This document shows, piece after piece, positions 1-7,931 of a DNA stretch of 64,000 nucleotides. The stretch is from Micrococcaceae bacterium Sec5.8 (GTDB lineage Bacteria; Actinomycetota; Actinomycetes; Actinomycetales; Micrococcaceae). The notes below the pieces were generated by a model, which worked only from the letters and a program-made list of their open reading frames with translations, searched no databases and was not told the DNA's origin. Position numbers and translations under genes: made by a program. How positions within the stretch are numbered: position 1 is the first letter of the stretch; each line of letters starts with the position of its first letter. Location: NCBI GenBank assembly GCA_039636775.1, contig CP143429.1, forward strand, positions 3,038,001 through 3,102,000, in the 5' to 3' direction.

Positions 1-29
1 ACCTTGAGTCGCGACTCCTGCTGAATCAC
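1..29 (-). CDS. rplN: 50S ribosomal protein L14, first 9 codons only
   Basis: The gene runs off the left edge; only its 5' end is present. A GTG start at 27-29 (minus strand) is preceded by AAGGAG with a 6-nt spacer and reads MIQQESRLK, the invariant start of bacterial L14. L14 binds 23S rRNA and contacts the 30S subunit at an intersubunit bridge. It would be the first gene of the spc block, separated here from rpsQ by a terminator and about 490 bp. The call rests on nine residues, a good ribosome binding site and the expected gene order. Confidence 0.85.
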
Positions 30-460
30 TATTTACTCCTTGCGTCGCGCGGGTTCTCAGACCGAAAGTCTTCCTACGGAATGAGCCTTGCGGAACGGTT
101 GATCGGGGTGTCTCTTGACCTGCCTGGATTTTGCCAGACCAGGCCTAAACGCCCGTGCCAAAAACATTTGCTTCCCAGACGGATTCCGACGGATCGGGGC
201 GCAAGGGGGCACTATGCCGTGGCACGCTTGTTTACGAGGTTAATGACGGCGCACAGAGGGCGCCATACAAACTCAAATCTTACCATGTATCGGCCGCCAG
301 TCAGAATCGGCCAGCACCGCAGACGACGGCGTTCTGCACGGCAAGCTTTCGTCCCGCCGGCCGCCGCGCTCCCCCGCAAACCCGGCCCGCCGGCGTCGTC
401 CGCCCGCCCGAAAGTTGCCGGGCGCGACGTGCCCTTCGAGACCGGCCCGCGCAAGCACAG
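30..460 (-). other. Non-coding region upstream of rplN (promoter and long leader)
   Basis: No convincing gene lies between rplN and the rpsQ terminator; the small open frames here have poor codon use and no ribosome binding sites. The region most likely carries the promoter of the rplN/spc transcript, leaving a leader of about 240 nt. Confidence 0.5.
277..306 (-). promoter_or_regulatory. Candidate promoter for rplN operon
   Basis: On the minus strand a TAAGAT -10-like box (277-282) lies 18 bp from a TTCTGA -35-like box (301-306). The position fits a separate promoter for rplN, downstream of the rpsQ terminator. Box recognition is by eye. Confidence 0.35.
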
Positions 461-493
461 GAAAACCCCCGTTCCCAAAGGGAACGGGGGTTT
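461..493 (-). terminator. Intrinsic terminator after rpsQ
   Basis: A perfect 11-bp inverted repeat (466-476 with 480-490, AAA loop) is followed on the minus strand by TTTTC. It closes the S10 operon 23 bp past the rpsQ stop and separates it from rplN. Confidence 0.9.
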
Positions 494-515
494 CGTGGCA
501 GCGGGGCTGCAGATG

Positions 516-824
516 TTACTTGGCCTTCTCGAGGATCTCCACCAGACGCCACCGCTTGGTGGCGGAGAGCGGGCGGGTCTCGGCGAGGAGAACGAGGTCG
601 CCGATGCCGGCGCTGTTCTCTTCGTCGTGAGCCTTGATCTTCGTGTTGCGGCGAAGCACCTTGCCGTAGAGGGCGTGCTTTACGCGGTCCTCGACCTGGA
701 CAGTGATGGTCTTTTCCATCTTGTCCGAGACGACATAGCCGCGCTTCGTCTTACGGTAACCGCGCTCGTCAGCCTTGGCTGCAGCGGAAACAGTTTCCGT
801 CACGTTCTCGTCCTTTTCACTCAC
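516..824 (-). CDS. rpsQ: 30S ribosomal protein S17
   Basis: S17 is an OB-fold primary 16S rRNA-binding protein of the small subunit. The core is clear from about residue 22 ([19 protein letters not shown]) to the C-terminal [11 protein letters not shown]. At 102 residues it is longer than the usual 80-90 because of an acidic/alanine N-terminal extension of about 20 residues. Its start overlaps the rpmC stop by 4 bp (ATGA), so the two are translationally coupled. It is the last gene of the S10 operon here, with a terminator directly after it. Confidence 0.97.
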   Translation of the reverse strand: MSEKDENVTETVSAAAKADERGYRKTKRGYVVSDKMEKTITVQVEDRVKHALYGKVLRRNTKIKAHDEENSAGIGDLVLLAETRPLSATKRWRLVEILEKAK

Positions 825-1150
825 TTGGCATCCTCCTCGGTCTCAACCTTTTCAGCCTTGTCGGCCTTCTTGGTTGCAGCCTTCTTGGACTTCTTCTCTT
901 CCTTGGCTTCCACAACCGGTGCGGCAACCTCGGCACGAATGCCCAGCTCGCGCTCACGCAGAACGGTGTAGATGCGGGCGATGTCCTTCTTTACCGCGCG
1001 CAGCCGGCCGTGGTTCTCCAGCTGGCCGGTGGCGGACTGGAAACGCAGGTTGAACAGCTCTTCCTTGGCCTTACGGAGTTCCTCAACGAGTCGCTCGTTG
1101 TCGAAACCGTCCAGCTGTGCGGATGCAAGTTCCTTGGATCCTACTGACAT
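821..1150 (-). CDS. rpmC: 50S ribosomal protein L29 with long C-terminal tail
   Basis: L29 sits near the peptide exit tunnel. The two-helix hairpin core occupies roughly residues 8-75 ([22 protein letters not shown], then the [19 protein letters not shown] stretch). The protein is 109 residues instead of the usual 60-75: residues about 76-109 form a Lys/Ala/Glu-rich low-complexity tail. It lies 2 bp after rplP and overlaps rpsQ by 4 bp. Confidence 0.96.
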   Translation of the reverse strand: MSVGSKELASAQLDGFDNERLVEELRKAKEELFNLRFQSATGQLENHGRLRAVKKDIARIYTVLRERELGIRAEVAAPVVEAKEEKKSKKAATKKADKAEKVETEEDAK

Positions 1151-1152
1151 TT

Positions 1153-1569
1153 CTATTCACCACCTTCGCGACGCAGAATGCGTGCTTTCAACGGGAGCTT
1201 GTGGATCGCCAGGCGCAGTGCCTCGCGAGCGACAGATTCCTCGACACCGGAGATCTCGAAGAGAACCCGGCCCGGCTTGACGTTTGAAACCCACCATTCC
1301 GGAGAACCCTTACCGGAACCCATGCGGGTTTCGGCCGGCTTCTTCGTCAGCGGACGGTCCGGGTAGATGTTGATCCAGACCTTGCCGCCACGCTTGATGT
1401 GGCGGGTCATCGCGATACGGGCAGACTCGATCTGACGGTTGGTGACGTATGCCGGGCTCAGAGCCTGGATACCCCACTCACCGAAGGAGACCTTGGTGCC
1501 GCCCGTAGCAGCGCCGGAACGACCCGGGTGGTGCTGCTTACGGTGCTTGACTCGACGTGGGATAAGCAT
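1153..1569 (-). CDS. rplP: 50S ribosomal protein L16
   Basis: L16 organises the A-site tRNA region and 23S rRNA helix 38. The 138-residue length and the start [19 protein letters not shown] are standard, as is the [16 protein letters not shown] segment. It abuts rpsC with no intergenic base and is followed after 2 bp by rpmC, within the S10 operon. Confidence 0.98.
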   Translation of the reverse strand: MLIPRRVKHRKQHHPGRSGAATGGTKVSFGEWGIQALSPAYVTNRQIESARIAMTRHIKRGGKVWINIYPDRPLTKKPAETRMGSGKGSPEWWVSNVKPGRVLFEISGVEESVAREALRLAIHKLPLKARILRREGGE

Positions 1570-2403
1570 TTAAGCCTGTCCTCCTTCTGCAGCAGCAGGT
1601 GCTGCCTCAGTTGCCGGAGCTTCAGCAGCAACAGGTGCAGCCTCGGCCGGGCGGTCGTTACGACGACGGCGGTCACCACGGTCAGCGCCACCCGGGCGGC
1701 CCGGGCGGTCGCTGGCACCACGGCCGCGGGACGGAGCAGCAGCTGCCTGCTGAGCCAGTTCCTTGGCGGTGACGTCACCCTTGTAGATCCAGACCTTCAC
1801 GCCGATGCGGCCGAAGGTGGTCTTGGCTTCGTAGAAGCCGTAGTCGATGTTCGCACGGAGGGTGTGCAGGGGCACACGGCCTTCGCGGTAGAACTCCGAG
1901 CGGGACATTTCTGCGCCGCCCAGTCGACCCGAGCAAGCGATGCGGATGCCCTTGGCACCTGCACGCTGTGCGGACTGCATGGCCTTCTTCATCGCGCGGC
2001 GGAAAGCCACGCGGGAAGTCAGCTGCTCAGCAACACCCTGGGCAACAAGCTGAGCTTCCATCTCGGGGTTCTTGACCTCGAGGATGTTCAGCTGAACCTG
2101 CTTGCCCGTGAGCTTTTCGAGCTCGCCGCGGATGCGGTCTGCTTCTGCGCCGCGGCGGCCGATGACGATGCCCGGACGTGCGGTGTGGATATCCACTCGG
2201 ACACGGTCGCGGGTGCGCTCGATTTCAACCTTGGCGATACCGGCGCGCTCCATGCCCGTGGACATGAGCTGGCGGATGCGGATGTCTTCGCGAACGAAGT
2301 CCTTGTACCGCTGGCCGGCCTTCGTGCTGTCAGCAAACCAGTGCGATACGTGATCGGTGGTGATGCCGAGTCGGAACCCGTGCGGGTTAACTTTCTGTCC
2401 CAC
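1570..2403 (-). CDS. rpsC: 30S ribosomal protein S3 with extended C-terminus
   Basis: S3 lies at the mRNA entry channel of the 30S head. The N-terminal start [13 protein letters not shown], the KH domain with GxxG-type loop ([13 protein letters not shown]) and the C-terminal S3 domain up to about residue 215 are clear. After that comes a tail of about 60 residues, first Arg/Gly/Asp-rich and then Pro/Ala/Glu-rich, which makes the protein 277 residues against 210-235 in most bacteria. It abuts rplV and rplP with no spacer. Confidence 0.98.
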   Translation of the reverse strand: MGQKVNPHGFRLGITTDHVSHWFADSTKAGQRYKDFVREDIRIRQLMSTGMERAGIAKVEIERTRDRVRVDIHTARPGIVIGRRGAEADRIRGELEKLTGKQVQLNILEVKNPEMEAQLVAQGVAEQLTSRVAFRRAMKKAMQSAQRAGAKGIRIACSGRLGGAEMSRSEFYREGRVPLHTLRANIDYGFYEAKTTFGRIGVKVWIYKGDVTAKELAQQAAAAPSRGRGASDRPGRPGGADRGDRRRRNDRPAEAAPVAAEAPATEAAPAAAEGGQA

Positions 2404-2769
2404 TTAGCGAGCCTCCTCTTTCTCCGGGGTAGCGACTACCACGGTGATGTGGCTCGTGCGCTTCTTGATTTGAAATGCACGACCCTGGGCTCGCGGCTGG
2501 AACCGCTTCATGGTCGGGCCTTCATCAACAAACGCTTCGCTGATGATGAGGTCACCTTCGTCAAACGCCACGCCGTCGCGGTCCGCGAGGACCCGGGCGT
2601 TGGAGATTGCCGACTGAACTACCTTGAATACCGGCTCTGAAGCTGCCTGCGGGGCAAACTTCAGAATTGCCAGAGCCTCATTCGCTTGCTTACCACGAAC
2701 AAGGTTGACGACGCGCCGGGCCTTCATAGGCGTTACGCGGATGTGACGCGCAATTGCCTTGGCTTCCAT
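2404..2769 (-). CDS. rplV: 50S ribosomal protein L22
   Basis: L22 lines the nascent peptide tunnel with its beta-hairpin. The 121-residue protein shows the N-terminal [20 protein letters not shown] segment, and the hairpin tip is within the [20 protein letters not shown] region. No macrolide-type deletion is evident in the hairpin. It follows rpsS by 38 bp and abuts rpsC. Confidence 0.97.
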   Translation of the reverse strand: MEAKAIARHIRVTPMKARRVVNLVRGKQANEALAILKFAPQAASEPVFKVVQSAISNARVLADRDGVAFDEGDLIISEAFVDEGPTMKRFQPRAQGRAFQIKKRTSHITVVVATPEKEEAR

Positions 2770-2807
2770 TGCTTTCCTTCTCTCGTCTTTGACGTAAGTG
2801 CAGGCGC

Positions 2808-3089
2808 CTAGCGGCGCTTGCCCTTACGGTCGTCCTTGACATGGCCGCGGAATGTCCGCGTGGGAGCGAATTCGCCGAGCTTGTGCCCGACCATCGACTC
2901 AGTGACAAACACCGGAATGTGCTTGCGTCCGTCGTGTACGGCGATCGTGTGGCCGAGCATGTCGGGGACGATCATCGAACGGCGGGACCAGGTCTTGATG
3001 ACGTTCTTGGTGCCCTTTTCGTTTTCCCTGGCTACCTTTACAAAGAGGTGCTGGTCAACGAAAGGACCTTTTTTCAGGCTGCGTGGCAT
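2808..3089 (-). CDS. rpsS: 30S ribosomal protein S19
   Basis: S19 forms a heterodimer with S13 in the 30S head and contacts the large subunit. The 93-residue length is typical; the start [15 protein letters not shown] and the [16 protein letters not shown] segment identify it. It is 12 bp downstream of rplB. Confidence 0.98.
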   Translation of the reverse strand: MPRSLKKGPFVDQHLFVKVARENEKGTKNVIKTWSRRSMIVPDMLGHTIAVHDGRKHIPVFVTESMVGHKLGEFAPTRTFRGHVKDDRKGKRR

Positions 3090-3101
3090 GTGTCCAGGCT
3101 C

Positions 3102-3941
3102 CTATCGCTTGTTCTTGCCAGTACGACGGCGACGAACAATAAGCTTGTCGCTCTCTTTGTTGGGACGGCGGGTGCGGCCTTCGCGCTTACCGTTCGGGTT
3201 GACGGGGTGACGTCCACCGGACGTCTTACCCTCGCCACCACCGTGGGGGTGGTCAACCGGGTTCATGGCGACACCGCGGACGGTCGGGCGAACGCCCTTC
3301 CAGCGCATACGGCCGGCCTTACCCCAGTTGATGTTCGACTGCTCGGCGTTGCCGACCTCGCCGACGGTTGCGCGGCAGCGCACGTCAACGTTGCGGATTT
3401 CGCCGGAAGGCAGCCGCAGCTGGGCGAAGCGGCCTTCCTTTGCCACGAGCTGGATCGATGCGCCGGCGGAGCGGCCCATCTTGGCGCCGCCACCCGGACG
3501 CAGTTCAACTGCGTGGATTACGGTACCGACCGGGATGTTACGCAGCGGAAGGTTGTTGCCGGGCTTGATGTCAGCCTCGGCACCTGCCTCTACGGTGTCA
3601 CCCTGGGACAGCTTGTTCGGGGCGATGATGTAACGCTTGGTGCCATCAACGTAGTGGAGGAGAGCGATGCGAGCCGTGCGGTTCGGATCGTACTCGATTT
3701 CGGCAACGCGGGCGTTGACGCCGTCTTTGTCGTGGCGACGGAAGTCGATCAGACGGTACTGGCGCTTGTGGCCACCACCCTTGTGACGGGTCGTGATCTT
3801 ACCGGTGTTGTTACGGCCGCCCTTTTTCGGGAGGGGACGTACCAACGACTTTTCCGGCGTCGACCGCGTGATTTCAGTGAAGTCCGCTACGCTCGAGCCG
3901 CGACGGCCCGGGGTAGTCGGCTTGTATTTACGGATTCCCAT
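3102..3941 (-). CDS. rplB: 50S ribosomal protein L2
   Basis: L2 is a primary 23S rRNA binder needed for peptidyl transferase assembly and subunit joining. The 279-residue protein begins [15 protein letters not shown] and contains the conserved [13 protein letters not shown] motif with the functional histidine. It is flanked by rplW (29 bp) and rpsS (12 bp). Confidence 0.98.
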   Translation of the reverse strand: MGIRKYKPTTPGRRGSSVADFTEITRSTPEKSLVRPLPKKGGRNNTGKITTRHKGGGHKRQYRLIDFRRHDKDGVNARVAEIEYDPNRTARIALLHYVDGTKRYIIAPNKLSQGDTVEAGAEADIKPGNNLPLRNIPVGTVIHAVELRPGGGAKMGRSAGASIQLVAKEGRFAQLRLPSGEIRNVDVRCRATVGEVGNAEQSNINWGKAGRMRWKGVRPTVRGVAMNPVDHPHGGGEGKTSGGRHPVNPNGKREGRTRRPNKESDKLIVRRRRTGKNKR

Positions 3942-3970
3942 AATTTATTTCCTCGTTAAAGTGGTCTCCG

Positions 3971-4276
3971 CTACGAGAGCGGACCGCCGAAGATGTCGAT
4001 TGTGCCTTCTTTGAGGCTCACAATTGCACGCTTGGTGTTCTTGCGGGTACCCCATCCGAATTTGGTCCGCTTGCGCTTACCGGCACGGTTGATGGTGTTG
4101 ATCGAATCGACCTTGACCTTGAAGATTTTCTCCACGGCCAGCTTGATCTCGGTCTTGTTCGAGCGGGGGTCCACCAGGAAGGTGTACTTACCCTCATCGA
4201 TCAAGCCGTAGCTCTTTTCCGAAACGACGGGTGCAAGCACGACGTCGCGCGGGTCCTTTAGGGTGGCTGCACTCAC
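3971..4276 (-). CDS. rplW: 50S ribosomal protein L23
   Basis: L23 sits at the tunnel exit and docks trigger factor and the signal recognition particle. The protein has 101 residues; the [20 protein letters not shown] and [18 protein letters not shown] segments are diagnostic. Its start overlaps the rplD stop by 4 bp. Confidence 0.97.
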   Translation of the reverse strand: MSAATLKDPRDVVLAPVVSEKSYGLIDEGKYTFLVDPRSNKTEIKLAVEKIFKVKVDSINTINRAGKRKRTKFGWGTRKNTKRAIVSLKEGTIDIFGGPLS

Positions 4277-4896
4277 TTGGCATCCTCCTCGTTCTTTGCC
4301 ACTGCCTTGGAAGCAACGAATGCTTCATAAGCAGCCTTGGTGAAGACAACGTCATCGGAAACGAGAACGTCGTAGGTATTCAGCTGGTCTGCGTACAGAA
4401 CGTGAACATCCGTGAGGTTGCGCACGGAGAGTGCGGCAACATCGTTGGCGCGCTCGATGACAACGAGCAGGTTCTTGCGCTCGGAGACACCTCGCAGAGT
4501 TGCCTGTGCAGCGCTGGAGGACGGCTTGGTGCCGGGAACCAGTTCAGCAACGACGTGGATGCGGCCGTTACGGGCGCGGTCCGAGAGAGCGCCGCGCAGT
4601 GCAGCAGCAATCATCTTCTTGGGGGTGCGCTGGCTGTAGTCACGCGGCGTGGGGCCGTGGACAACGCCACCACCGGTCATGTGAGGAGCACGGATTGAAC
4701 CCTGACGGGCGCGGCCGGTGCCCTTCTGCTTGAACGGCTTGCGACCTGCACCGGAAACCTCGGCGCGGGTCTTGGTCTTGTGGGTACCCTGGCGAGCAGC
4801 AGCGAGCTGGGCAACGACGACCTGGTGCAACAGCGGCACGTTGGTCTGTACGTCGAAGATCTCTGCGGGCAGGTCAACCTTGACAGTGCTAGTCAT
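4273..4896 (-). CDS. rplD: 50S ribosomal protein L4
   Basis: L4 reaches into the peptide tunnel opposite L22; in some bacteria it also represses its own operon. The 207-residue length is typical. The tunnel loop ([20 protein letters not shown]) is intact. It lies 4 bp after rplC and overlaps rplW by 4 bp. Confidence 0.97.
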   Translation of the reverse strand: MTSTVKVDLPAEIFDVQTNVPLLHQVVVAQLAAARQGTHKTKTRAEVSGAGRKPFKQKGTGRARQGSIRAPHMTGGGVVHGPTPRDYSQRTPKKMIAAALRGALSDRARNGRIHVVAELVPGTKPSSSAAQATLRGVSERKNLLVVIERANDVAALSVRNLTDVHVLYADQLNTYDVLVSDDVVFTKAAYEAFVASKAVAKNEEDAK

Positions 4897-4900
4897 TGAA

Positions 4901-5551
4901 CTAGGCTCCCTTCACGGCGGTGCGTACGAGTACGACCTGGCCGCGGGCGCCGGGAACGGCACCCTTGATCAGGAGCAGCGACTTCTCGACGTCAACCGCG
5001 TGGACCGTGAGGTTCAGCGTGGTGTGACGAACGGCGCCCATGCGGCCGGCCATTTTCATGCCCTTGAAGACGCGGCTCGGGGTGGATGCGCCACCGATGG
5101 AACCGGGCTTACGGTGGTTCTTGTGTGCACCGTGGGAAGCTCCAACGCCGTGGAAGCCGTGACGCTTCATAACACCGGCGAAGCCCTTACCCTTGGTGGT
5201 GCCAACGACGTCGATCTTCTGGCCGGCTTCGAAGAGCTCTACAGAGAGCTCCTGGCCCAGCTCGTAAGAGTCAGCATCTGCGGTGCGCAGTTCCACGACG
5301 TGGCGGCGAGGCGTGACGCCTGCCTTGTCAAAGTGACCAGCCAGCGGCTTGGTGACCTTGCGGGGATCGATCTGGCCGTAGCCGATCTGAACGGCGACAT
5401 AGCCATCAGTGTCTGCATTGCGCAGCTGCGTGATGACGTTTGAGTCAGCCTGGACCACAGTGACGGGGATGAGCTTGTTGTTCTCGTCCCAGACCTGGGT
5501 CATGCCGAGCTTCGTGCCCAGCAGGCCCTTTACGTTACGGGTTGCGGTCAT
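4901..5551 (-). CDS. rplC: 50S ribosomal protein L3
   Basis: L3 is an early assembly protein whose loop approaches the peptidyl transferase centre. The 216-residue protein begins [19 protein letters not shown] and contains the [19 protein letters not shown] region and the PGSIGG loop. It is 17 bp downstream of rpsJ. Confidence 0.98.
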   Translation of the reverse strand: MTATRNVKGLLGTKLGMTQVWDENNKLIPVTVVQADSNVITQLRNADTDGYVAVQIGYGQIDPRKVTKPLAGHFDKAGVTPRRHVVELRTADADSYELGQELSVELFEAGQKIDVVGTTKGKGFAGVMKRHGFHGVGASHGAHKNHRKPGSIGGASTPSRVFKGMKMAGRMGAVRHTTLNLTVHAVDVEKSLLLIKGAVPGARGQVVLVRTAVKGA

Positions 5552-5568
5552 AGTCTCTCAGCACCTCC

Positions 5569-5877
5569 CTACAGCTTGATTTCGATGTTCACGTCGGCCG
5601 GCAGGTCGAGACGCATGAGCGAATCAACAGCCTTGGGCGTGGGATCGATGATGTCGATAAGACGCTTGTGCGTGCGCATTTCAAAGTGCTCGCGGCTGTC
5701 CTTGTACTTGTGCGGAGAGCGGATGACGCAGTAGATGTTCTTCTCCGTCGGCAGCGGCACAGGGCCAACTACCGTGGCGCCTGCGCGCGTGACCGTCTCA
5801 ACGATCTTCCGGGCTGAAACGTCAATGACCTCGTGGTCATATGACTTCAGCCGGATGCGGATTTTTTGTCCCGCCAT
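5569..5877 (-). CDS. rpsJ: 30S ribosomal protein S10 (NusE)
   Basis: S10 is part of the 30S head and, as NusE, pairs with NusB or NusG in transcription antitermination and coupling. I chose the ATG at 5875-5877 ([19 protein letters not shown]), which gives the standard 102 residues and has a purine-rich GAAAGAG ribosome binding site. The frame stays open for a further 85 codons upstream, but that part resembles no S10. First gene of the S10 operon. Confidence 0.97.
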   Translation of the reverse strand: MAGQKIRIRLKSYDHEVIDVSARKIVETVTRAGATVVGPVPLPTEKNIYCVIRSPHKYKDSREHFEMRTHKRLIDIIDPTPKAVDSLMRLDLPADVNIEIKL

Positions 5878-6293
5878 GTCGCCTGACTCTCTTTCAGTTA
5901 GTGCTGCTCCGGTTAGGGCTGCTCTGTTCACTTGCCTGTTGCATGTGGCTGCCGAAGCAATCAAAGTCGTAACTACCACCCGCCGCACAAGCTGAATCCG
6001 GAAGAATCCGGGTTCCTCAACCTGCCGGCGTAACCGACCCCCGCGGTCGGGCGTGTCGCGCTTTTCACGCGTACTCATCCGCAGTTCCATGGGGTGTGGG
6101 TTATGTTTGGTCTCCCACTTGGACCCTGACACCCGGCATTATCCGGATCGGGACGCGAAGGAGCGCTTGAACAACTCATCTAGTATGCCGGATTTACCGG
6201 GCATAAGCGAATCGACGCCGCGCACGGCGGGGGTGGAACCGGGGCGGATGCCGTGTCATTGCCTTAGCCCGGCACCGTAGGGATGATAGGGGG
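5878..6293. other. S10 operon leader and divergent upstream region
   Basis: This 416-bp gap separates rpsJ (minus) from the beta-glucosidase gene (plus), so it must hold promoters for both. I found no confident -35/-10 pair. A CATACT box on the minus strand near 6183-6188 is a weak candidate for the S10 promoter, which would leave a leader of about 300 nt. No gene is supported here. Confidence 0.45.
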
Positions 6294-7721
6294 ATGACTG
6301 TCCAGGATTCCGTCGCAGTCCAGGCCCTCGCCGCGCGCCTGAGCCCGGGTTTCCAACTGGGGGTGGCCTCGGCGGCCTTCCAGATCGAGGGATCCCTTGC
6401 TTCTGGCGGCCGCGGCCCTTCCGGCTGGGACGCGTTCGTCCAGAAACCCGGCAGTATCCAGGACGGCCACTCCCCCGCCGTAGCCTGCGACCACTACAAC
6501 CGCGCCCCGGAGGACGTGGAGTTGATGCGCACGCTCGGCATCGACTCCTACCGCTTCTCCATCTCCTGGCCGCGGATCCAGCCGGAGGGCACGGGAGCGT
6601 TCAACAGCGAAGGTCTCGACTTCTACGACCGGCTCATCGACCAATTGCTCGAGGCCGGCATTTCGCCGATGGCCACCCTGTATCACTGGGACACCCCGCT
6701 GCCCCTGGAACACCGCGGAGGATGGCTGAACCGCACCACCGCCGAACGGTTCGCAGAGTACAGTGCGGCAGCCGGCCGGCGCTTCGGGGACCGCGTGGCC
6801 CAGTGGGTGACGCTCAACGAGCCAGTATCTGTCACCCTCAACGGTTACGCCCTGGGCGTCCACGCCCCGGGCCACGACCTGCTCTTCGACGCCCTTCCGG
6901 CGGTCCACCACCAACTCCTGGGACATGGCCTGGCGGTGCAGGCACTGCGTGCCGAGGGGGTTACGGGCGCGGTAGGCGTCACCAACCTGCATTCACCGGT
7001 GCGGCCTGCGGGCCGGTCAGTGACCGACCGGATGCTGGCCGACATCTTCGACCTGGTACTGAACCGGGTCTACGCGGATCCGATCCTCCTGGGCCGCTAT
7101 CCGAAGGTCCCGTTGCTCGCCAAGCCCTGGTTCCGGTCACTGGGAAGAATTTCCGACGCAGACCTCCGCACTATCCACCAGCCCCTCGATTTCTACGGAT
7201 TGAACTATTACTACCCCGTAAAGGTGGCGACAGGGCGCGGGCGCGGCGAGAGCCCGGCAGGCACCGCGGACGCCATGTTGAAGATGCCGTTCCATCTGGT
7301 GGAGTTCCCGGAGTATCCCACCACCGGATTCGGCTGGCCGGTGGCGCCGGACCATCTCGGTCTGTTGCTCAGGGAGCTGAAAGACAGGTACGGGGCGTCA
7401 TTGCCCCCGCTTTACATCACCGAAAGCGGGGCCAGCTTTCCCGAACCGGACCACGTTTCCGGACCCCTCGCGGATACGGACCGGATCAGCTACATCGCAT
7501 CCCACCTGGGGCATGCCCTGGACGCTACGGCGCCCGGCGGCATTGCCGAGGACGTGGAGTTGCTCGGCTATTACGTCTGGACCCTGATGGACAACTTCGA
7601 ATGGGCGGCCGGCTATTCTCAGCGTTTCGGGCTGGTCCACGTGGACTTCGACACGCAGGAACGCACGCCGAAGGATTCGTATTACTGGTACCAGGCGCTC
7701 AGCAGGGCCCGCAAAACGTAG
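6294..7721 (+). CDS. Glycoside hydrolase family 1 beta-glucosidase
   Basis: Retaining beta-glycosidase, probably cytoplasmic (no signal peptide), that hydrolyses beta-glucosides such as cellobiose or aryl glucosides. The 475-residue protein spans a full GH1 barrel: FQLGVASAAFQIEGS near the N-terminus, the acid/base Glu176 in TLNEP, and the nucleophile Glu377 in YITESG (the commoner form is ITENG). The C-terminal YVWTLMDNFEWAAGYSQRFGL aglycone-site segment is intact. The start ATG has a G-rich upstream stretch. It stands alone, divergent from the S10 operon, with no sugar transporter or regulator next to it. The natural substrate cannot be read from the sequence. Confidence 0.94.
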   Translation: MTVQDSVAVQALAARLSPGFQLGVASAAFQIEGSLASGGRGPSGWDAFVQKPGSIQDGHSPAVACDHYNRAPEDVELMRTLGIDSYRFSISWPRIQPEGTGAFNSEGLDFYDRLIDQLLEAGISPMATLYHWDTPLPLEHRGGWLNRTTAERFAEYSAAAGRRFGDRVAQWVTLNEPVSVTLNGYALGVHAPGHDLLFDALPAVHHQLLGHGLAVQALRAEGVTGAVGVTNLHSPVRPAGRSVTDRMLADIFDLVLNRVYADPILLGRYPKVPLLAKPWFRSLGRISDADLRTIHQPLDFYGLNYYYPVKVATGRGRGESPAGTADAMLKMPFHLVEFPEYPTTGFGWPVAPDHLGLLLRELKDRYGASLPPLYITESGASFPEPDHVSGPLADTDRISYIASHLGHALDATAPGGIAEDVELLGYYVWTLMDNFEWAAGYSQRFGLVHVDFDTQERTPKDSYYWYQALSRARKT

Positions 7722-7757
7722 CCCACGGGCGTCCGGCGGCCGCTATCCCGCGGGCCC

Positions 7758-7883
7758 CTACTTGTCGCCGTTGGCCCGGTTGATGCGCTTGGCCCGCTCA
7801 ATTTCAGCGCGGAAATGATTCTTCGCCCAGAAGACACCGGCGATGACGGCGGCCGCCAGTATGAGAAAAATGATCCAGCCCAT
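7758..7883 (-). CDS. 41-residue single-pass membrane protein
   Basis: An ATG at 7881-7883 with a GAAGGGAA ribosome binding site opens a 41-codon frame. Residues 2-18 form one hydrophobic segment (GWIIFLILAAAVIAGVFW); the rest is a charged, basic helix (KNHFRAEIERAKRINRANGDK). It begins 48 bp after the stop of the giant membrane protein and is on the same strand, so it is likely co-transcribed. Function unknown; the layout suggests a small partner subunit or an assembly aid. Too short for usual ORF cut-offs, but the site, topology and spacing argue that it is real. Confidence 0.65.
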   Translation of the reverse strand: MGWIIFLILAAAVIAGVFWAKNHFRAEIERAKRINRANGDK

Positions 7884-7931
7884 GGTGTGTTCCCTTCGTA
7901 GGGAAATAAGAATATCAGCGTCTGATCGACG

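Noticed and set aside
81..971. Plus-strand open frame of 296 codons over the left edge
   Set aside because: Antisense to rpsQ and rpmC and continued into non-coding DNA; composition is Arg/Ala/Ser-rich without a domain.
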